In this document: one piece after another, positions 11,871 to 24,673 of the stretch
How the letters are laid out: the number at the start of each line of letters is the position of its first letter
Position numbering within the stretch: the first letter of the stretch is position 1
Assembly (NCBI GenBank): GCA_035772405.1
Contig: JAYKKM010000381.1
Coordinates: 1,114,001-1,178,000, forward strand
Direction: 5' to 3'
DNA length: 64,000 nucleotides
Origin: Chrysogorgia sp. JL179-B06
Lineage: Eukaryota > Cnidaria > Anthozoa > Scleralcyonacea > Chrysogorgiidae
Position numbers and translations under genes: made by a program
Notes under the pieces: generated by a model
Database searches by the model: none
Seen by the model: the letters and a program-made list of their open reading frames with translations, nothing else
Told to the model about the DNA's origin: nothing

Positions 11871-13473
11871 ATGGAGCTTCACTCACAGAAATACGGCTAC
11901 GAAGATGATCGGTTTGAGAACGCCGTCAGTGCCAACCTCCACTGCCCGATATGTCTTAACGTTCTTAAAGAACCAAAGATGTGCAGAAATAATGAACACA
12001 TCTTTTGCTCTGTCTGTATTACTCAACATCTTGGTAATTCAGAAACGTGTCCTCAATGTATGGAAGAACTGACTGTAGAGACACTTCATCGAGCACCAAG
12101 AGTGCTTGTAAATTGTTTATCTGAACTCACTATCAACTGCGATTATTTCAGTCGAGGGTGTTGTGAGTTCGTTCGCCTTGAAAATCTTCAAATTCACGTT
12201 ATGAGTTGTGGGTTTGCCCCCGTGAAGTGTTCAAACAACGACTGTGGCATGATGATCAATAAACAAGATAGAATTCATCATGAGGCAGAGCTTTGTGACT
12301 TTAGGAAAGTAAAAGGAATTAAAGATCAACTGCACGAAATGAGAGATCAACTGTATCAACTTCCAGAAATAAAAGATCAACTGGTCGAAATGAGAGATCA
12401 ACTCAATCAACTACCAGAAATGAGAGATCAACTGGCAGGAATGAAGGCCCAACTAGATGAACTATCTTCCCTAAAAGAAGACATGAAAGAAGTCAGAGCT
12501 GTAATGGGCGAAGTACTACACAAGTTGAGTAACGCAGAACATGCCATTCAAGTTCCACTTCATGCTAATGCAACAAAGGAAGATATTGTCATTGCGGGTG
12601 GCTACGAAGGGGGCTACCCTTGTAGTTCCGTCGAGACATTCAGCTGGAACGAAAGAGCGTGGACTCAACTGCCACCAATGAGAAAATGTCATGCAGGAGC
12701 TTCCTCCTTTGTTTATGAAAATCAAATGTTTGTGTCTGGTGGAGACACAGCAGATCATTGTCATACTGATTCAATGGAAATTTTGAAGATTGGTGAACAA
12801 CCTTTAAAATGGACTGAATCTCCCGCCAAACTTCCTTTCAAGTGCGACGATCATAAGACGGTAGTTTATCAAAACAGTTTGATTCATGTTGGTGGATATG
12901 ATGCAACTGAGGGTGAATACTCTGACGCCATTTCTGAAGTTCTTCTTACTCCACATTATTCTAAGAAGCTGTTATGTAGAATGCCGCAACCAAGACAATA
13001 TCATGGTGTGGAGATCTTTACAGACAATATTTTGATTTTGGGAGGCAGTACTTCTTGCTCTAGTGAAGATAGTCCTAGATAGTGTGCTTGTGTATGATGT
13101 AAATAAGAAAGAATGTAAACAAATGCCTTCATTGCCCCAAGCTGTCTTGGGAATGGCCACAGTTAGCTGGCAAGATAAAGTAGTTGTGATTGGAGGGGTT
13201 GATAAGGATGACAAGGCTTTGAATGATGTATTAATGTATGATTCTAAAACTGGAGAGAACAATGTCCTACCATCAATGCAGCATAAGAGGTACGGATGTT
13301 CGGCGATTATTACTGGAGATGTCATTGTAGTAATGGGAGGAGTGAATGAGAAAGATGAAAGTCTTAGTTCAGTTGAATGCTTTACTTTGGGAGGTAACTC
13401 ATGGGAAGAACTTCCACCCATGATTCAACCTAGGAACTATGCAGCTGCTGTAGTTATTCCATCTATGTTTTAA
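11871..13473 (+). pseudogene. RING / TRAF-ZnF / coiled-coil / kelch E3 gene 1, frameshifted
   Basis: Nearly identical to gene 2 (24674) apart from two lesions and a handful of substitutions. A 36-bp in-frame deletion near 12312 removes 12 residues including the last zinc-finger cysteine pair (CHDC). One extra C in agtcctag at about 13074 shifts the frame, so the product would stop at residue 403 (TAG 13080-13082) after three kelch blades. The remaining blades continue in another frame to 13473 without their own ATG. RING ligands C25, C28, C38, H43, C46, C49, C60 and C63 are intact. AATAAA lies at 13634-13639. The frameshift could be a base-calling error, which would make it a functional gene with a short finger region. 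Confidence 0.85.
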
Positions 13474-14423
13474 TAAAATTTAAGAACTTTTAATGTGTCT
13501 GATGATTCTTCTGTGTGGAGTGAATGATTCTTCTTATTCTCTTTAAGTGGACTACTTACACAGTGGTTTACAATTTTCATTTGCAAAAAACTCTGGTGTT
13601 TTTAGATTGTGCATGTTTCCTGTTTCCCTATTAAATAAAATAGATTAACTTATTTTCCTTCGTGTACCCACTTGTTTCACAAGTTTTATTTTATATTTCA
13701 ATGTGACATTTTCTTATTTCAATCTTAAACTGCTACTGTCATTAAAAATTGTGTTGTGATTTTTTTCCATAAAATCAAAGTACAACACCAAATAAGTACA
13801 CTCACTTAATATTAAAGAAAAATAATAAATTTAAGACAATAAATTGGCACAATTTGCATGTTTGAGCCGTTATATCTCCGAAACTAAAAGTTTAACGCAA
13901 AAACTAATCCAGAACTTATTAACTAACTTTTTATGCTCTATCCGAATCACCAAAAACCCATTTTGGGTTTATAGCACTTTAAGCCTTGACAAAATAAATA
14001 GTTTACTACAAACTGTTAGCAGACTTGCTGCAAGCCTGCAGCAAACAGCTCGTGTAGCCATTAATAATTATTTGGGCATGGCTGCAAAACTATTTGTTTC
14101 ATAAAATTGAAATACACTTACATATAATTACTTTTTCAAAGTACTTTAAATATTCGAAAATAAAATAAGAATACGTACTGCATAATGACTTATTGAAAAC
14201 GCTTATATATCCTTGAGATTATGTAATGAAATCACTTGAAATACAGGTGCATGTGCGTGGATGTATCCAATAACATCAAATATGCAAATCACCAAACGAT
14301 TCCTGTGATGATGTAAAGATATGCAGAATTTTGCAATAAGTCTCAGTATGCATTGTGATGTCATAAGTATGATCGTTTACATATTAAACAAATCTTAATA
14401 TCTCAAAAATGAAGTGAGATATG

Positions 14424-15281
14424 AAAAATAAAGATTAAAGGCAAAGCCAAGCATTTGACTTTTAGTCAAGACATGACAGAAATTTGAAATTTATTAGCTA
14501 ACGTTTCGTTGAGACATACAACATCTTCAGAGCGATTTAAATTATGTGACACAAGTAGGTATACATATATACACAGTTCATTCAATATTAGGTTACAAAA
14601 CGGTCAAAAATTTAAAACGGTCAAATATATATAATAACGATTAGTCAAGAGATTAAATTCAAATGTTGACCAAGTTAATGAAACGTACAACGCCAACATA
14701 AATTCTGTCCCACTTTTCAAATTTCTGTCATGTCTTGTCTTAGACTATGTGCACACGGTGTCGTTTTCAAGCGTTTTTATTTATGTCGTTTTCAATTTTG
14801 TCGTTTTGGCACTCCGTTAACACGAAGTGTTTTCGCAATATCCATCGCATTGTTTACAGTTTGGCCTGTCGTCTGTTAAGACTTTTAAATGCCGTTTTAA
14901 TCGCTTTTTTGACTCATTAAATGATTGAATGGCTGTATTTTTTCTTTTATTTGTTGTTGTTATTGTTATTAATAACGAGTTCACAACCAGGGTTGCCAGC
15001 TGAAAGATCAAGTTCCAGGCGAACAAAAATAATATCAGAATATCCGCCATTTTGAATTTTTAGAGAACAAAAGGCAAAACGACACAGTTGAAAACGTTTT
15101 CAATAGCGAAAACGGTTATCAGATATCGTTTTCGTTATTGAAAACGTTTTCGTCAGTTGACGTCGTTTTCATCTGTTTTCGTGTGATACTTTTTGAAACG
15201 CGTTTCAGATAAAAACGCTTGAAAACGACACCGTGTGCACATAGTGTAAAAGTCATTTGCTGGGCTTTAATCTTTATTTTT
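14424..15281. mobile_element. Nested inverted-repeat element (copy B)
   Basis: Same nested structure as 852-1752, including the inner element at 14744-15245 whose ends are ACTATGTGCACACGG and the reverse complement. It is shorter than copy A through an internal deletion near 15060. Confidence 0.7.
14504..14530 (-). ncRNA. Hammerhead-ribozyme-like core, copy B
   Basis: Minus-strand CTGAAGA, stem GTTG/CAAC, then GAAA. Differs from copy A at paired bases while preserving the stem. See 918-944 for limits. Confidence 0.33.
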
Positions 15282-16486
15282 AAATTACGGTTCCCGCCTG
15301 GTGTTTTAATTTCCACAATTTTGAAAAGGAGATATGAAAAAGTTGTAAATGGTTAGTCTTTATAGTTTCAAGAGTTCTTTCAAACAAAAGAGTTCTTTTA
15401 CAACTGAATTTTTCATTGCAGTCAAAATCGGTCGTAGAAGACTGACGAAGTCGTGAATCAAAAAACACGGCACACGGTAACGGAAGATTAAAAATTGAAC
15501 CCTCGACAAGCGCCAGGCACATGAGATCCACTCACATTTGATTTCATAACAAACTCTGCGATAGGTGGCATTTTGAATTTTCATGATGCTACACGGGCGT
15601 GCAAGATGGGATTTTCTAGAAAAATGTATGCTAGTTTATGTGTCTTGTTGGGAATTTTAAAGTGGCACTACGATGAAAATTCACCGCCGTTTTTAGATTT
15701 TCTTTAGCATAGAATAGTATTTCAGGGTCGAAAGTGATCATCGATGTAAAAAAAACCTAAAAAATAGTATTTTGAAGTAAGTACTTAGTAAGTACTGAGA
15801 TCAGTTCCAAGTGAGCCCGCAATTTCAAAAGGTAATATTGTTTGTGACGTCATTCTCTCATTGCTATGCCTGAATTTCAGTCGAGGTTACTTGTTTTCTT
15901 GTTTTCTGCGAGAAGTAGATGAAATCCAACCTTTCAGACGAAGAATTTGAAAAAACACTTTGATCACTATGGATTTACTTGAAGAATTAGCCATGTGGAG
16001 TCTTCGCGTTGAGAATCTGACGTCACTTCGTTACGCTGGTCAGGAACATGATCGATTACTCTGCTTTATAAATACGATAGGTAAAAATTTGATCGTAGTA
16101 CCACTTTAAAAGCACTAGTAAAAGCCGGTTTATTGGGCTTTCAGAAAATATATAACTTTCGCAACAGTTATGGTTATTTCCAGAGATGTCAATAGAACAA
16201 AAAGGTGCATGGTTCTATTTTGGATGTTTTTCAGCCCGACAGGAAGGAGTTAACGCAGGACCTCGAGATTCGACCATGTTAAATAGCAAAAAATATCAAA
16301 AGTACAGCAGAAAGGTAAGATGATACTTTTTGTTTTTAGTATTGGTTATTTAATTGAACAAAAATTCCGAGAGTTATTAGGATTTTATTTTAAAATTAAT
16401 TAAGATGACACTTTTAGGCGATGGGTTAGGATTATTGTTACCACGTCACCGGAGTGTTTTTCAGTGGGGTCCTGTAGTACGTCACA

Positions 16487-16570
16487 ACATTACGTTACAT
16501 TACATTACATTACATTTTGTTACATTACATTACATTATGTTACATTACATTATATTGCATTGCATTGCAT
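16487..16570. repeat. (ACATT)n-type satellite, copy B
   Basis: Longer version of the pentamer array at 6391-6467. Confidence 0.8.
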
Positions 16571-16613
16571 TTCACTAGGGTGAGAATCAGCTAAAAAATG
16601 CTACCGCGCGACC

Positions 16614-16985
16614 ATTAAAATTTTATTGTCTTATTTGGAAGAACTTTTAAAATAATAAAGTAATTTCTTTCGAAGATTTTTGCTTCTTCGCTTTGCACGG
16701 TTTTGAAATATTTCAGTTTGTTTGATATACGCATGTCTGGAATTTCGTCAACATGCATAATGACTTACCGGAGAAGTTTGTGTATCACTTTCATTCTGGT
16801 GTAGTGTGGGAGAAACACGCGCACATGTTATTCACACTATATAGTGTTCATTATAACATTCTCTGGTAAGTCACATGTGTGATGTGACGAAATTCCATAC
16901 AAATATATCAAAAAGAAAGCGAAGAAACGAAAATCTTCAAAAGAAGTTACTTTATCATTTTAAAAGTTCTTCCAAATAAAATTTA
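16614..16985. mobile_element. Inverted-repeat MITE, copy B
   Basis: Same element as 6509-6871. Confidence 0.6.
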
Positions 16986-17384
16986 TCGGACTGTCTACGG
17001 AATCCAAATATGCCTCGCCGACCTTAGCGGGAAACCGAAAATTCTGGGTGGTGTTATGATTAGGGTCAGGCAGCTCCGTAACAACTTGTGTAGCAGGTTT
17101 TGCTCATGACATATGGGACGTAATTTTTAATTCACGTAACATCTCGGTATTATTTGTTACTGTTCTTGCACTTTTCTTCATTCACTATTAAGTGAAAATT
17201 ACTGAAGTAATAAAGTGCCAACGTATAGTAGTTTGCCTGTTATGCCGCCTTTCGAAACGTTTTTCTATACCGGTTATAATCCCATTCAAAACTGCTTATA
17301 AACGGGATTCTACGATATTTTGAAACGCAAATTGCAATATAAGTTTATGAAGAGCTAGACTAAGAATTGTCCTATATTGACAGT

Positions 17385-17695
17385 ATCTTGCGTGTGGATT
17401 TTACATAATCGTAATATTTGGGCCTTCCTGAGCAAAATCATAATATATCTTGTCAGCCGAAAATTTCATCTTCACGACATGGACTTTTCGCTGTTAAAGT
17501 TATCGGATTTGATATCACAAGAGGCATTTTTGTGGCAGGTACTGGTTTATAATATATACCTCTTGTGACATCACATCTGGTAACTTTGACAGCGGAAAAC
17601 TCCATGAAGATGAAATTTTCGGCTGACAATATATATTATGATTTTGCTCAGGAAGACAGAAATATTACGAATATGTAAAATCCCCAAACATGAGA
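17385..17695. mobile_element. Inverted-repeat MITE, copy B
   Basis: Same element as 7265-7580; the arms here keep gacagcggaaaactcc lost from copy A. Confidence 0.6.
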
Positions 17696-17727
17696 TAGGC
17701 ACTCTAAACTCTTTTGGTTCTTCTAAT

Positions 17728-18366
17728 CAGGGGCGGCGGAGCAGGCGGGGGCAGAGGGGCCGTCGCCCCCCCCCCCCCCCCCCCCGCCTTGTCATAGTAT
17801 TGAGTTACTTATCAATGAACTGTACTTGATTGACACGTGATACATTGATACGATATACTTGCGTTAGATGTAGACCAAAAGACATGAAAGTAGAAGGATA
17901 CAGAAAGTATTACACCCCCCCCCCCCAATGTCAATGCTGCCCCCCCCCCCCCCCCCCCCCAATAAAACAGAAGCATGCATGCAAGCCAAAACGTGCAACT
18001 TCTGCACCATAGTCCACAAAACTACGAGGTCGCGTCGTGCAGATGTCAAGTGTACGGTACAAAAGTCTTGAAGGAATTTCGACTGTGAGGACTGCAAAGT
18101 ACTATTGAAGAAAACTGGGAACCAGTTTGACCGACTTGGCCCCATGGCCCAGCTGACCTCCATCTCGCTGTCAACCGCCATTAGTATTTTTATTAAAGTG
18201 GAAATTATGAAGCGAAAAGTTTAAAACTTCTCTCAAAATGGCGTTTCCGAGACTTACAAATTCAAAAAATTTCAGTGGGAGCATGTCAACGGACTATCCT
18301 AAATTTTTTGCCCTACTCACCCCACCCCCCCCCCCCCCCAATATCCAGACTGCTCCGCCGCCCCTG
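17728..18366. mobile_element. hAT-like MITE (CAGGGGCGGC family), copy B
   Basis: Best preserved copy, 639 bp. Terminal inverted repeats CAGGGGCGGCGGAGCA / TGCTCCGCCGCCCCTG, flanked by ttctaat at 17721-17727 and 18367-18373. Three long C runs inside (near 17767, 17917 and 17941) vary between copies and may be mis-sized in the assembly. Confidence 0.85.
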
Positions 18367-18916
18367 TTCTAATAAACAAAATACGCTCGCCCCTCCCACC
18401 CGCGCCCTTAAGTTCTCGCCCAAAAAACGCCTGCGGAGGAGGTAGCATAATACGATATATGGAACGCAGGACCGCGAGTGCTGGGGAGTTCGGCTTTGCC
18501 CAGTTAAAAATATTAAAAATATAGAGAGCTTTTTAAATTAAAAAGTTAAAGAATCTGACTTTCATACTTCATGACAGCTATCCTTTAATCAGTCTTAGTT
18601 ATTTTTAACACTCATCCACAACCTACATATACACGCAGTGTTAAAAAAACCGATTGTTGTATTGAATTGCTCCGCGCTCGGTAAGCCGTGGCGCCTGCGA
18701 TACGCTAATGATATACACCGCATTAATATCTTCAAGATGGCGCTGCCCAATCGCTTTCTGGTATAGTAATTACTTGGGCGGCATGTGGTTGCACCAAGTC
18801 TTAAAACCAGCTTCGTTATTTTTGTTATTTTTCTTGCTCCACGCAATAACTCGACCCAGGATCTTCACCCTTGCCTCAGCTTGTTGTCAATACCAATTAC
18901 GACCATAGCTTCCACT

Positions 18917-19035
18917 TGCCAGGAAATTTCCTGGCAAAAGGAAATATTGGGCTCTGACAGGAAAAATGGCAGGAAATCCTTTTTGGAAGGAAATTGGCAG
19001 GAAATATAATGAATTGCCAGGATAATGGCAGGAAA
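18917..19035. repeat. Cluster of GGCAGGAAAT motifs, copy B
   Basis: Counterpart of 8617-8745. Confidence 0.55.
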
Positions 19036-20298
19036 TTCTGAGATTCCAACCATTGGGGCTTTAAAATAGTTTTCAAACGCTGGCAATTTGATTTGGGCCT
19101 TCAATTGGCGGCGTTTTCGCCTTCGCAAATCGCATCAACTTCGGAAATCGCTCGGTACGATTCGGAAATTGCTAGGGAATCGCTCGCAGGCTCAACTCAA
19201 ACCCATTTTAGCGGCTGAAAAAAATTATTTGTTAAAAAAATGACAAATGTTGTTAATGTTCGGAAAACGACGAAAATCTCAAGAATAAAGACACTGTTTG
19301 CTGAGATTTTTAAGTCATATTTTAATGGGAAATGCCAGGAAATTTTGCAATTTCTGGCAGGAAATAATGAAATATTGCAATAAATAAGGTTATACTCTAT
19401 CACCTCGTGAACGAGTATAAAGCATTTCATAGCTAAGCTGTACTTAACAATATGGCAGTACCACAGTATAGGAAGAGGGCATCTCATTTTATTCGTGCGT
19501 CGGGTGTTTACAAGCGTATTATATGACTAAATTGTCAAGTAGTGTTCATTCTGTAACGAGTTCTGGTATTAAAGTAGGTTAAATTGTATTCAACCAGATT
19601 TCTGAAGGACTATAATTCCTTGCATAGTTTCTTTGGTCCTTTGTCTATTTTCAAAAACATCAACGCTTCGTCAGGTGTAAAGTCCTACTGTATCGCTCTC
19701 CACTGAACAGTCCATAATCTTCAATCCTGCATGTTCTACAATGCGAGATATACGACGTCAGTAATTTTCATGGAATACAGCACCAATTTGCCAGCGGAAC
19801 ACGAAAACCAGGAAACCCGATGGGAAAATCTGGAACGTGTTCTCCACCCCATGCTGCAGCAAATCTTCAGGAGGTTAAAAGTGGGCTGCTTTCTTCCGTT
19901 CAATATAGTGCATTGGAAATTCTTCTCATTATATGTAAATACTGCGTCTACCCAAGGACAAGTTCAACAATCTGAATAAAACAAAAATACCAAACTTTCG
20001 CGTGTGCAGCAAACTTAAGCACAACTGTAACCAAAGTAGAGAAATTATTTATATATTAACCTGCTGCGAAACGATTTATACAATCGGATAATTCACAACA
20101 ATTTTATTGTAGTCAGAAAGATGCCATCGAATGATTCTGCTTATTTCTGAAGCCCTTTATATACTCTACCTGTAATACCCTTGGGTCTACAACCATTGTA
20201 TTATCACAATGCATGTGCTGCACTTGTACATACCGCAACGCTATGAAATACATATGAAAACAGGAAATCCAGTTTTATGAAAGTGGAAGCACTGATTA

Positions 20299-22898
20299 CA
20301 GGGGCGGATCTAGGGGTAGTCAAATCGGTCACGCGACTAACGTAGAAATTGCATAGTCATAAATTAACTCGGTTAATTACTCGGGATAGCCGAGTTTAGG
20401 TTCCCCGATTATTATTTTTTTGGTCGAGATATGGCCCCAACAGGCTTTGCGAACCTGGCATGTGAGTCGTGATCTATTTTTGTATCTATGCATGTGACTA
20501 CCAGTCACGTGACCAGTGTCTTCTTTCTTTTCGTTGTCAGTTATGTGGCTGGGAAGTATCTTGTTGTCAATGAATCGCAGTCGGAAAAGCATTTACGAGA
20601 CCTGTAAACCCGCAAACTAATGCAAAGATTCTCTCCAGGATAACTGGTGGAGGAGAGAAACACAGATGAGAGATTAAAGAAAGAACTCGCAGAACCGTGG
20701 ACGAAACGTAAACATGACAACATTGAACATAATAATAGTCGTTGCAAGGCAATGCGAGCGAATATTTGAAGCGAGTTCGAACTTTCGTTTTATTGGCAAT
20801 GAATCGCGGTTGGAAATGTTTACCGAGACCTGTAAACCCGCAAACCATTGCAAAGATTCTCTCCAAGACGAGAGAAACACAGATGAGAGCCGAAGGACAG
20901 GGATTCGGAAATATTATACCATGTGGCATGTGTTGACATTTATCCCGTGAAACTCTGTAATATTAATCATTATGAAACGTTGTGTTTTTGTTCGATTTAA
21001 ATCAATTCTATATCGAAATGATCACTTGAATCTGGCGAATCGAACGCTGTAGGTTACGTCTACTTAAATTGTGAAGATCAGTTGTTATATGAGAAAATGC
21101 GTAAGAGATTAAAGCGAGACTCGTCTTTAAAATCAAAGGACATGGCTTCAAGATCTATTCGTCGTTTACCCGATAATTTAATGCTTTTATGTCCATTAAA
21201 CCGATGTAATTCCGTAACAGATATGTTTCGTATACCTTGCCGTTGAGTTTAATATAAATTTTGACACACGAAGAGCATTGCCGTGTTTGTTCACATTAAA
21301 TTTCGTCTGCGTGTCAGGCGTTCTGCATTGGGGGGGGGGGGTAGCCTGCGTGTAGACGCCTGATTTTTCTTCGTCGGTTCGTCCTCATTTCCAGCCCAAC
21401 TTGCTTCTAAAAGTTTCCCACTTTAATCGAGCGCTGCATTACAGAAATCAATGCATTAAAAATTATCCTTTGTAATATAAGACAACCAATGCATAACAAT
21501 CTCCGCAGGCAATATGCGCGCCATGTCCTAAAAGTAGCCCGAGTTAACGCCTAGCGGGCGTCTTGTTATATTCAAATCGCGGTCCAGAATGTCAAATTTC
21601 GTTCAGCGCTGACTTTTCCCAAAGCAATATAACTTAGTCAAACCTGCGGTTTTACGCGTGAGCAGTGACTAACTTGTTGCCGAATCTAGCTATTTGATTG
21701 GTCCACAGTCAATGTTGACCACTTTCCGGGGAGTTCTGACCGGCTTTGAGCGGTCAGGGGCTCATAAACAAGCTATATGATTGGCTAATTCGAAAAATAT
21801 CTGAACAGTCATTGGCTGTATTTTTTTGGTTAGTCATGACTTATCGCAGCGTGGGGTATATGCTTCAGCATAATATTACTACGGCCTTTCTGATCGAAGC
21901 TTGACTACGAAGGTTCAATTTCCGACTTGTCAGAGTAAATCAGATTATCAGAGCATACTGCTATAGTGCTATGTCTGCGGGAAGTGTTTCATACGAAACC
22001 GTACTTTCTGCGTTTGAAAATGAAGATCAGGGATATCTCCGAGATATTTATGCTGGTCTAAAGCAACGAATCGACGCGTTGCCAAACGTCTCGCTCGAGG
22101 AGCTCATGAGCGCCATCAACAACACGAGCTTGACGCTCAGTAGAAATTTCGCTGCCGAATCGTACATCCCCAAGTATGTTCGAGACGACAAGAAGATTTT
22201 CTGTCGACGAACTACTCAGTGCGGTAAACAGCACTTCAAGCTTTCTTAGCAGGAATTTTGGCGCAGAGAAACTAATCCAAAAGGTGTCCGCGATCGGAAA
22301 GGCAAGGGTTGTACGGGCCACGGCGATCATGTAAATGTATATATTGATTGATAAACTACTGTCTTACTAGTCTTAAACTAGTGTATTGATAATCTAGTAT
22401 TGCTATTGCGAATTGTGCGTCTCTGGCCGTAATCGTTGCTCAATTACCATATAACATATATTTACATATATACCGTCGACAAAACGACGATTAAGATTTA
22501 GCTATATTCGATTCGAGTTTACCGGTTCCGTGTAACCTATATTTAAGCGTTTCGTATTGATTTTAAAAAGGTTTAAACTTCATATTGACCGATTGTTGTT
22601 GAACCTCGTTGTCTGGTGTATGAAATACGACCTGGCTATTCATTGCTTTTGACAGGAAGTTGAGAATAAATAATTCATGTTTTATCAAAGTTCGAATTGG
22701 ACAAAAAAACTTAATAAAAATAATAAAATGTTTCATAAAAACATGTTTGAAAACATTAAAACAAATGCTCAAAAGTGCTGTCAGATTGCGGGAAATGCCA
22801 TTTCAGAGACCCAAATTCAAAAAATTTCTGGGGGATAATGCCCCCGTACCCCCCTACAGATTTTGACTAAGGTAGAAAAATTCCTAGATCCGCCCCTG
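20299..22898. mobile_element. Composite hAT-like insertion, 2.6 kb
   Basis: Ends CAGGGGCGGATCTAGG and CCTAGATCCGCCCCTG are inverted repeats. GATTA flanks both sides (20294-20298, 22899-22903), and copy A has the empty site with one gatta near 10034. The 5-bp duplication fits a hAT5-like element. It carries no transposase but holds pieces resembling neighbouring host DNA: 20590-21060 resembles 10047-10350 in direct orientation, 21095-21240 resembles 11210-11370 inverted, and 21300-21500 resembles 11370-11560. It also has a frameshifted ORF at 21971-22334. Confidence 0.85.
21971..22334 (+). pseudogene. Unknown ORF with internal 29-residue repeat, one frameshift
   Basis: The first frame opens MSAGSVSYETVLSAFENEDQ and runs 92 codons. 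From 22203 the +1 frame continues to TAA at 22332-22334 and repeats a motif of the first part: EELMSAINNTSLTLSRNF versus DELLSAVNSTSSFLSRNF. The match across the frame switch shows a 1-nt indel near 22200 in a formerly single reading frame. Predicted helical, no signal peptide or membrane segment. I do not recognise the family. It lies inside the composite element and may be captured cargo. Confidence 0.5.
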
Positions 22899-23267
22899 GA
22901 TTACGACACCTGTAAACCCGCAAACTGATGCAAAGATTCTCTCCAGGATAACTGGGTGAGAGAAACACGGATGAGAGATTAAAGAAAGAACTCGCAGAAC
23001 CGTGGACGAAACGTCAACATGACAACATATATAGTCGTTGCAAGGCATGCAAGCGAATTGAAGCGAGTTCGGACTTTCGTTTTATCCTGGGAAACTCCGT
23101 AATATTAATCATGAAACGTTGTGTTTTTATCCGATTTGCATCGAAATGATCACTTGTACATCTGGCGAATCGAACGCTGTAGGTTTCGTTTTTGTGAAGA
23201 TCAGATGTTATATTCTGTTCGATTGAAGGTCTTCGTGTGTCAAAGTATAAAAAACGAGCAGCAGTGT

Positions 23268-23336
23268 GAGCGAGCAGTGTAAACGAGCAGCAGTGTTTTA
23301 TCAGATAGATCTGATAAAACACGTGCTGCGAGTTTA
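23268..23336. repeat. Hairpin, copy B
   Basis: Outer arms as in 10417-10531, without the inner hairpin. Confidence 0.6.
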
Positions 23337-23492
23337 TTAAACGGCTTCAAACACGACCCATTTGATAAGTTCATTGGCGTAGTAATTTTGAAAATCGATG
23401 TTGTTTAAGCCGAGAAAATCAAAGATAAAGTTTATGTAAATCAGGACGAATCTTTATCACATTTAAAGCAACGATACGGTAGTGATTTTCTT

Positions 23493-23943
23493 CAAGGGCG
23501 GCGGAAGGGGGGGCTAGGGGGGCTGTAGCCCCCCCAATATTTCAGACGAGGGGGCTAAGCCCCCCCCAATATTTTCAGAAAGAGCGTTAATTGCCAATGT
23601 CTTTTAAATATCCGTCCACCAATACACCATTGGGCCAACCAACTTCAATTTAATCCCCACAACTTCTTCTAGAAACCCGTCCATTTTATCCAAACATTCG
23701 GAAAAACATCTCAAATTGAAACTTCGCTGCTTTAACTGTCCCTATTCAAAAGTGGACACACTCATGTTGGCAGCCATTGTAAAAGTTTGCTTCTCTTAGT
23801 TAATAGTTACTTGAAGTACTGTAATTAAATGCACGCACCGCTGACCGCTCACAATCTGCGCCGGCACAAGTGGGAGAAAATCGAGCAAATTGATTTTCTT
23901 TGTGAATTAGCCCCCCAATATAAAACATCTTCCGCCGCCACTG
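23493..23943. mobile_element. hAT-like MITE (CARKGGCGGCGGAAG), copy B
   Basis: Counterpart of 10674-11127 with the same ttttctt flanks. Confidence 0.8.
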
Positions 23944-24423
23944 TTTTCTTTTGTCTTTTCCTCATGAATTGAAATTTTTATAAAAATCAACGGCAACGTC
24001 GGCGCAAGGTATACGAAACATGTCTGTTACGAAATTACATCGGTTTAATGGACATAAAAGCATTAAATCTTCGGGTAAACGACGAATACTATAGATCTTG
24101 AGTTGAAGCCATGTCCTTTGATTTTATAGACAAGTCTCGCATTAATCGCTTACGCATTTTCTCAATTAGAAAAAATAGCATTGCCGTGTTTGTTTACATT
24201 AAATTTCGTCTACGTAGCCTGCGTGTAGACGCCTGCCTGATTTTTCTTCGTCCGCATTTCTAAAAGTTCCCACTTTAAACTAGCGCTGCACAATGCCTTC
24301 AGTGCCTGATTACTGTAATCAAGGCATTAAAAAGTATTCCTTTGTAATATATAAGACAAGTGCGCGGGTTTTCTAATTCCAACTGTTTAACATCCGTACA
24401 TGCCACGGCACCATTTCAAATAA

Positions 24424-24517
24424 CCGGAAGTTCGTCAACCAGTTCTGTTCCAAATAAGGCGATTTGGGGTCATGACCCTTAGTCACGAGATATTCCTTTT
24501 CGCAATATTATAATAAT
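24424..24517 (+). promoter_or_regulatory. Predicted promoter of gene 2
   Basis: CCGGAAGT at 24424-24431 and TATTATAATAAT at 24506-24517, as in gene 1. Confidence 0.45.
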
Positions 24518-24616
24518 CAAGGTATTGTCTTCAGAAAACGAAAGCAAAGCTGTGCAAGAAACATCTTCGTCTGTCTCTTTGATCTATCAAGATAACTAAC
24601 AATTTTGTCAATCCAG

Positions 24617-24658
24617 ATGAAACCTCCAATTTCACTTCGTTCAGTCGACCTGTTTTAA
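24617..24658 (+). promoter_or_regulatory. Upstream ORF, 13 codons (gene 2)
   Basis: Identical in design to the upstream ORF of gene 1: MKPPISLRSVDLF, then TAA 15 bp before the main ATG. Confidence 0.55.
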
Positions 24659-24673
24659 ATTCTCTGAAGTCTG

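Larger units (their letters stand above)
393..13978 (+). repeat. Segmental duplication unit, copy A
   Basis: Aligns along its length with 13979-26817 (copy B), and its first part aligns with 26818-31680 (copy C). It starts at a shared agccttgacaaaat motif and ends about 500 bp past the stop of the RING-kelch gene. Base differences are sparse, so the duplication is recent. Copy A alone carries insertions at 2324-4058 and 4197-5864. Stretches not listed separately (393-851, 1753-2317, 5865-6390, 8066-8616, 8746-10416, 11135-11600) hold no gene I can support. Confidence 0.9.

Noticed and set aside
12972..13421. Antisense ORFs of 90-150 codons over the kelch regions of all copies
   Set aside because: Shadows of a conserved coding strand; no start context or homology of their own.
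13844..14104. 86-codon ORF repeated identically at 26683-26943
   Set aside because: Lies in duplicated 3' flank, so identity only reflects the recent duplication. The copy A counterpart does not keep the frame and the protein resembles nothing I recognise.
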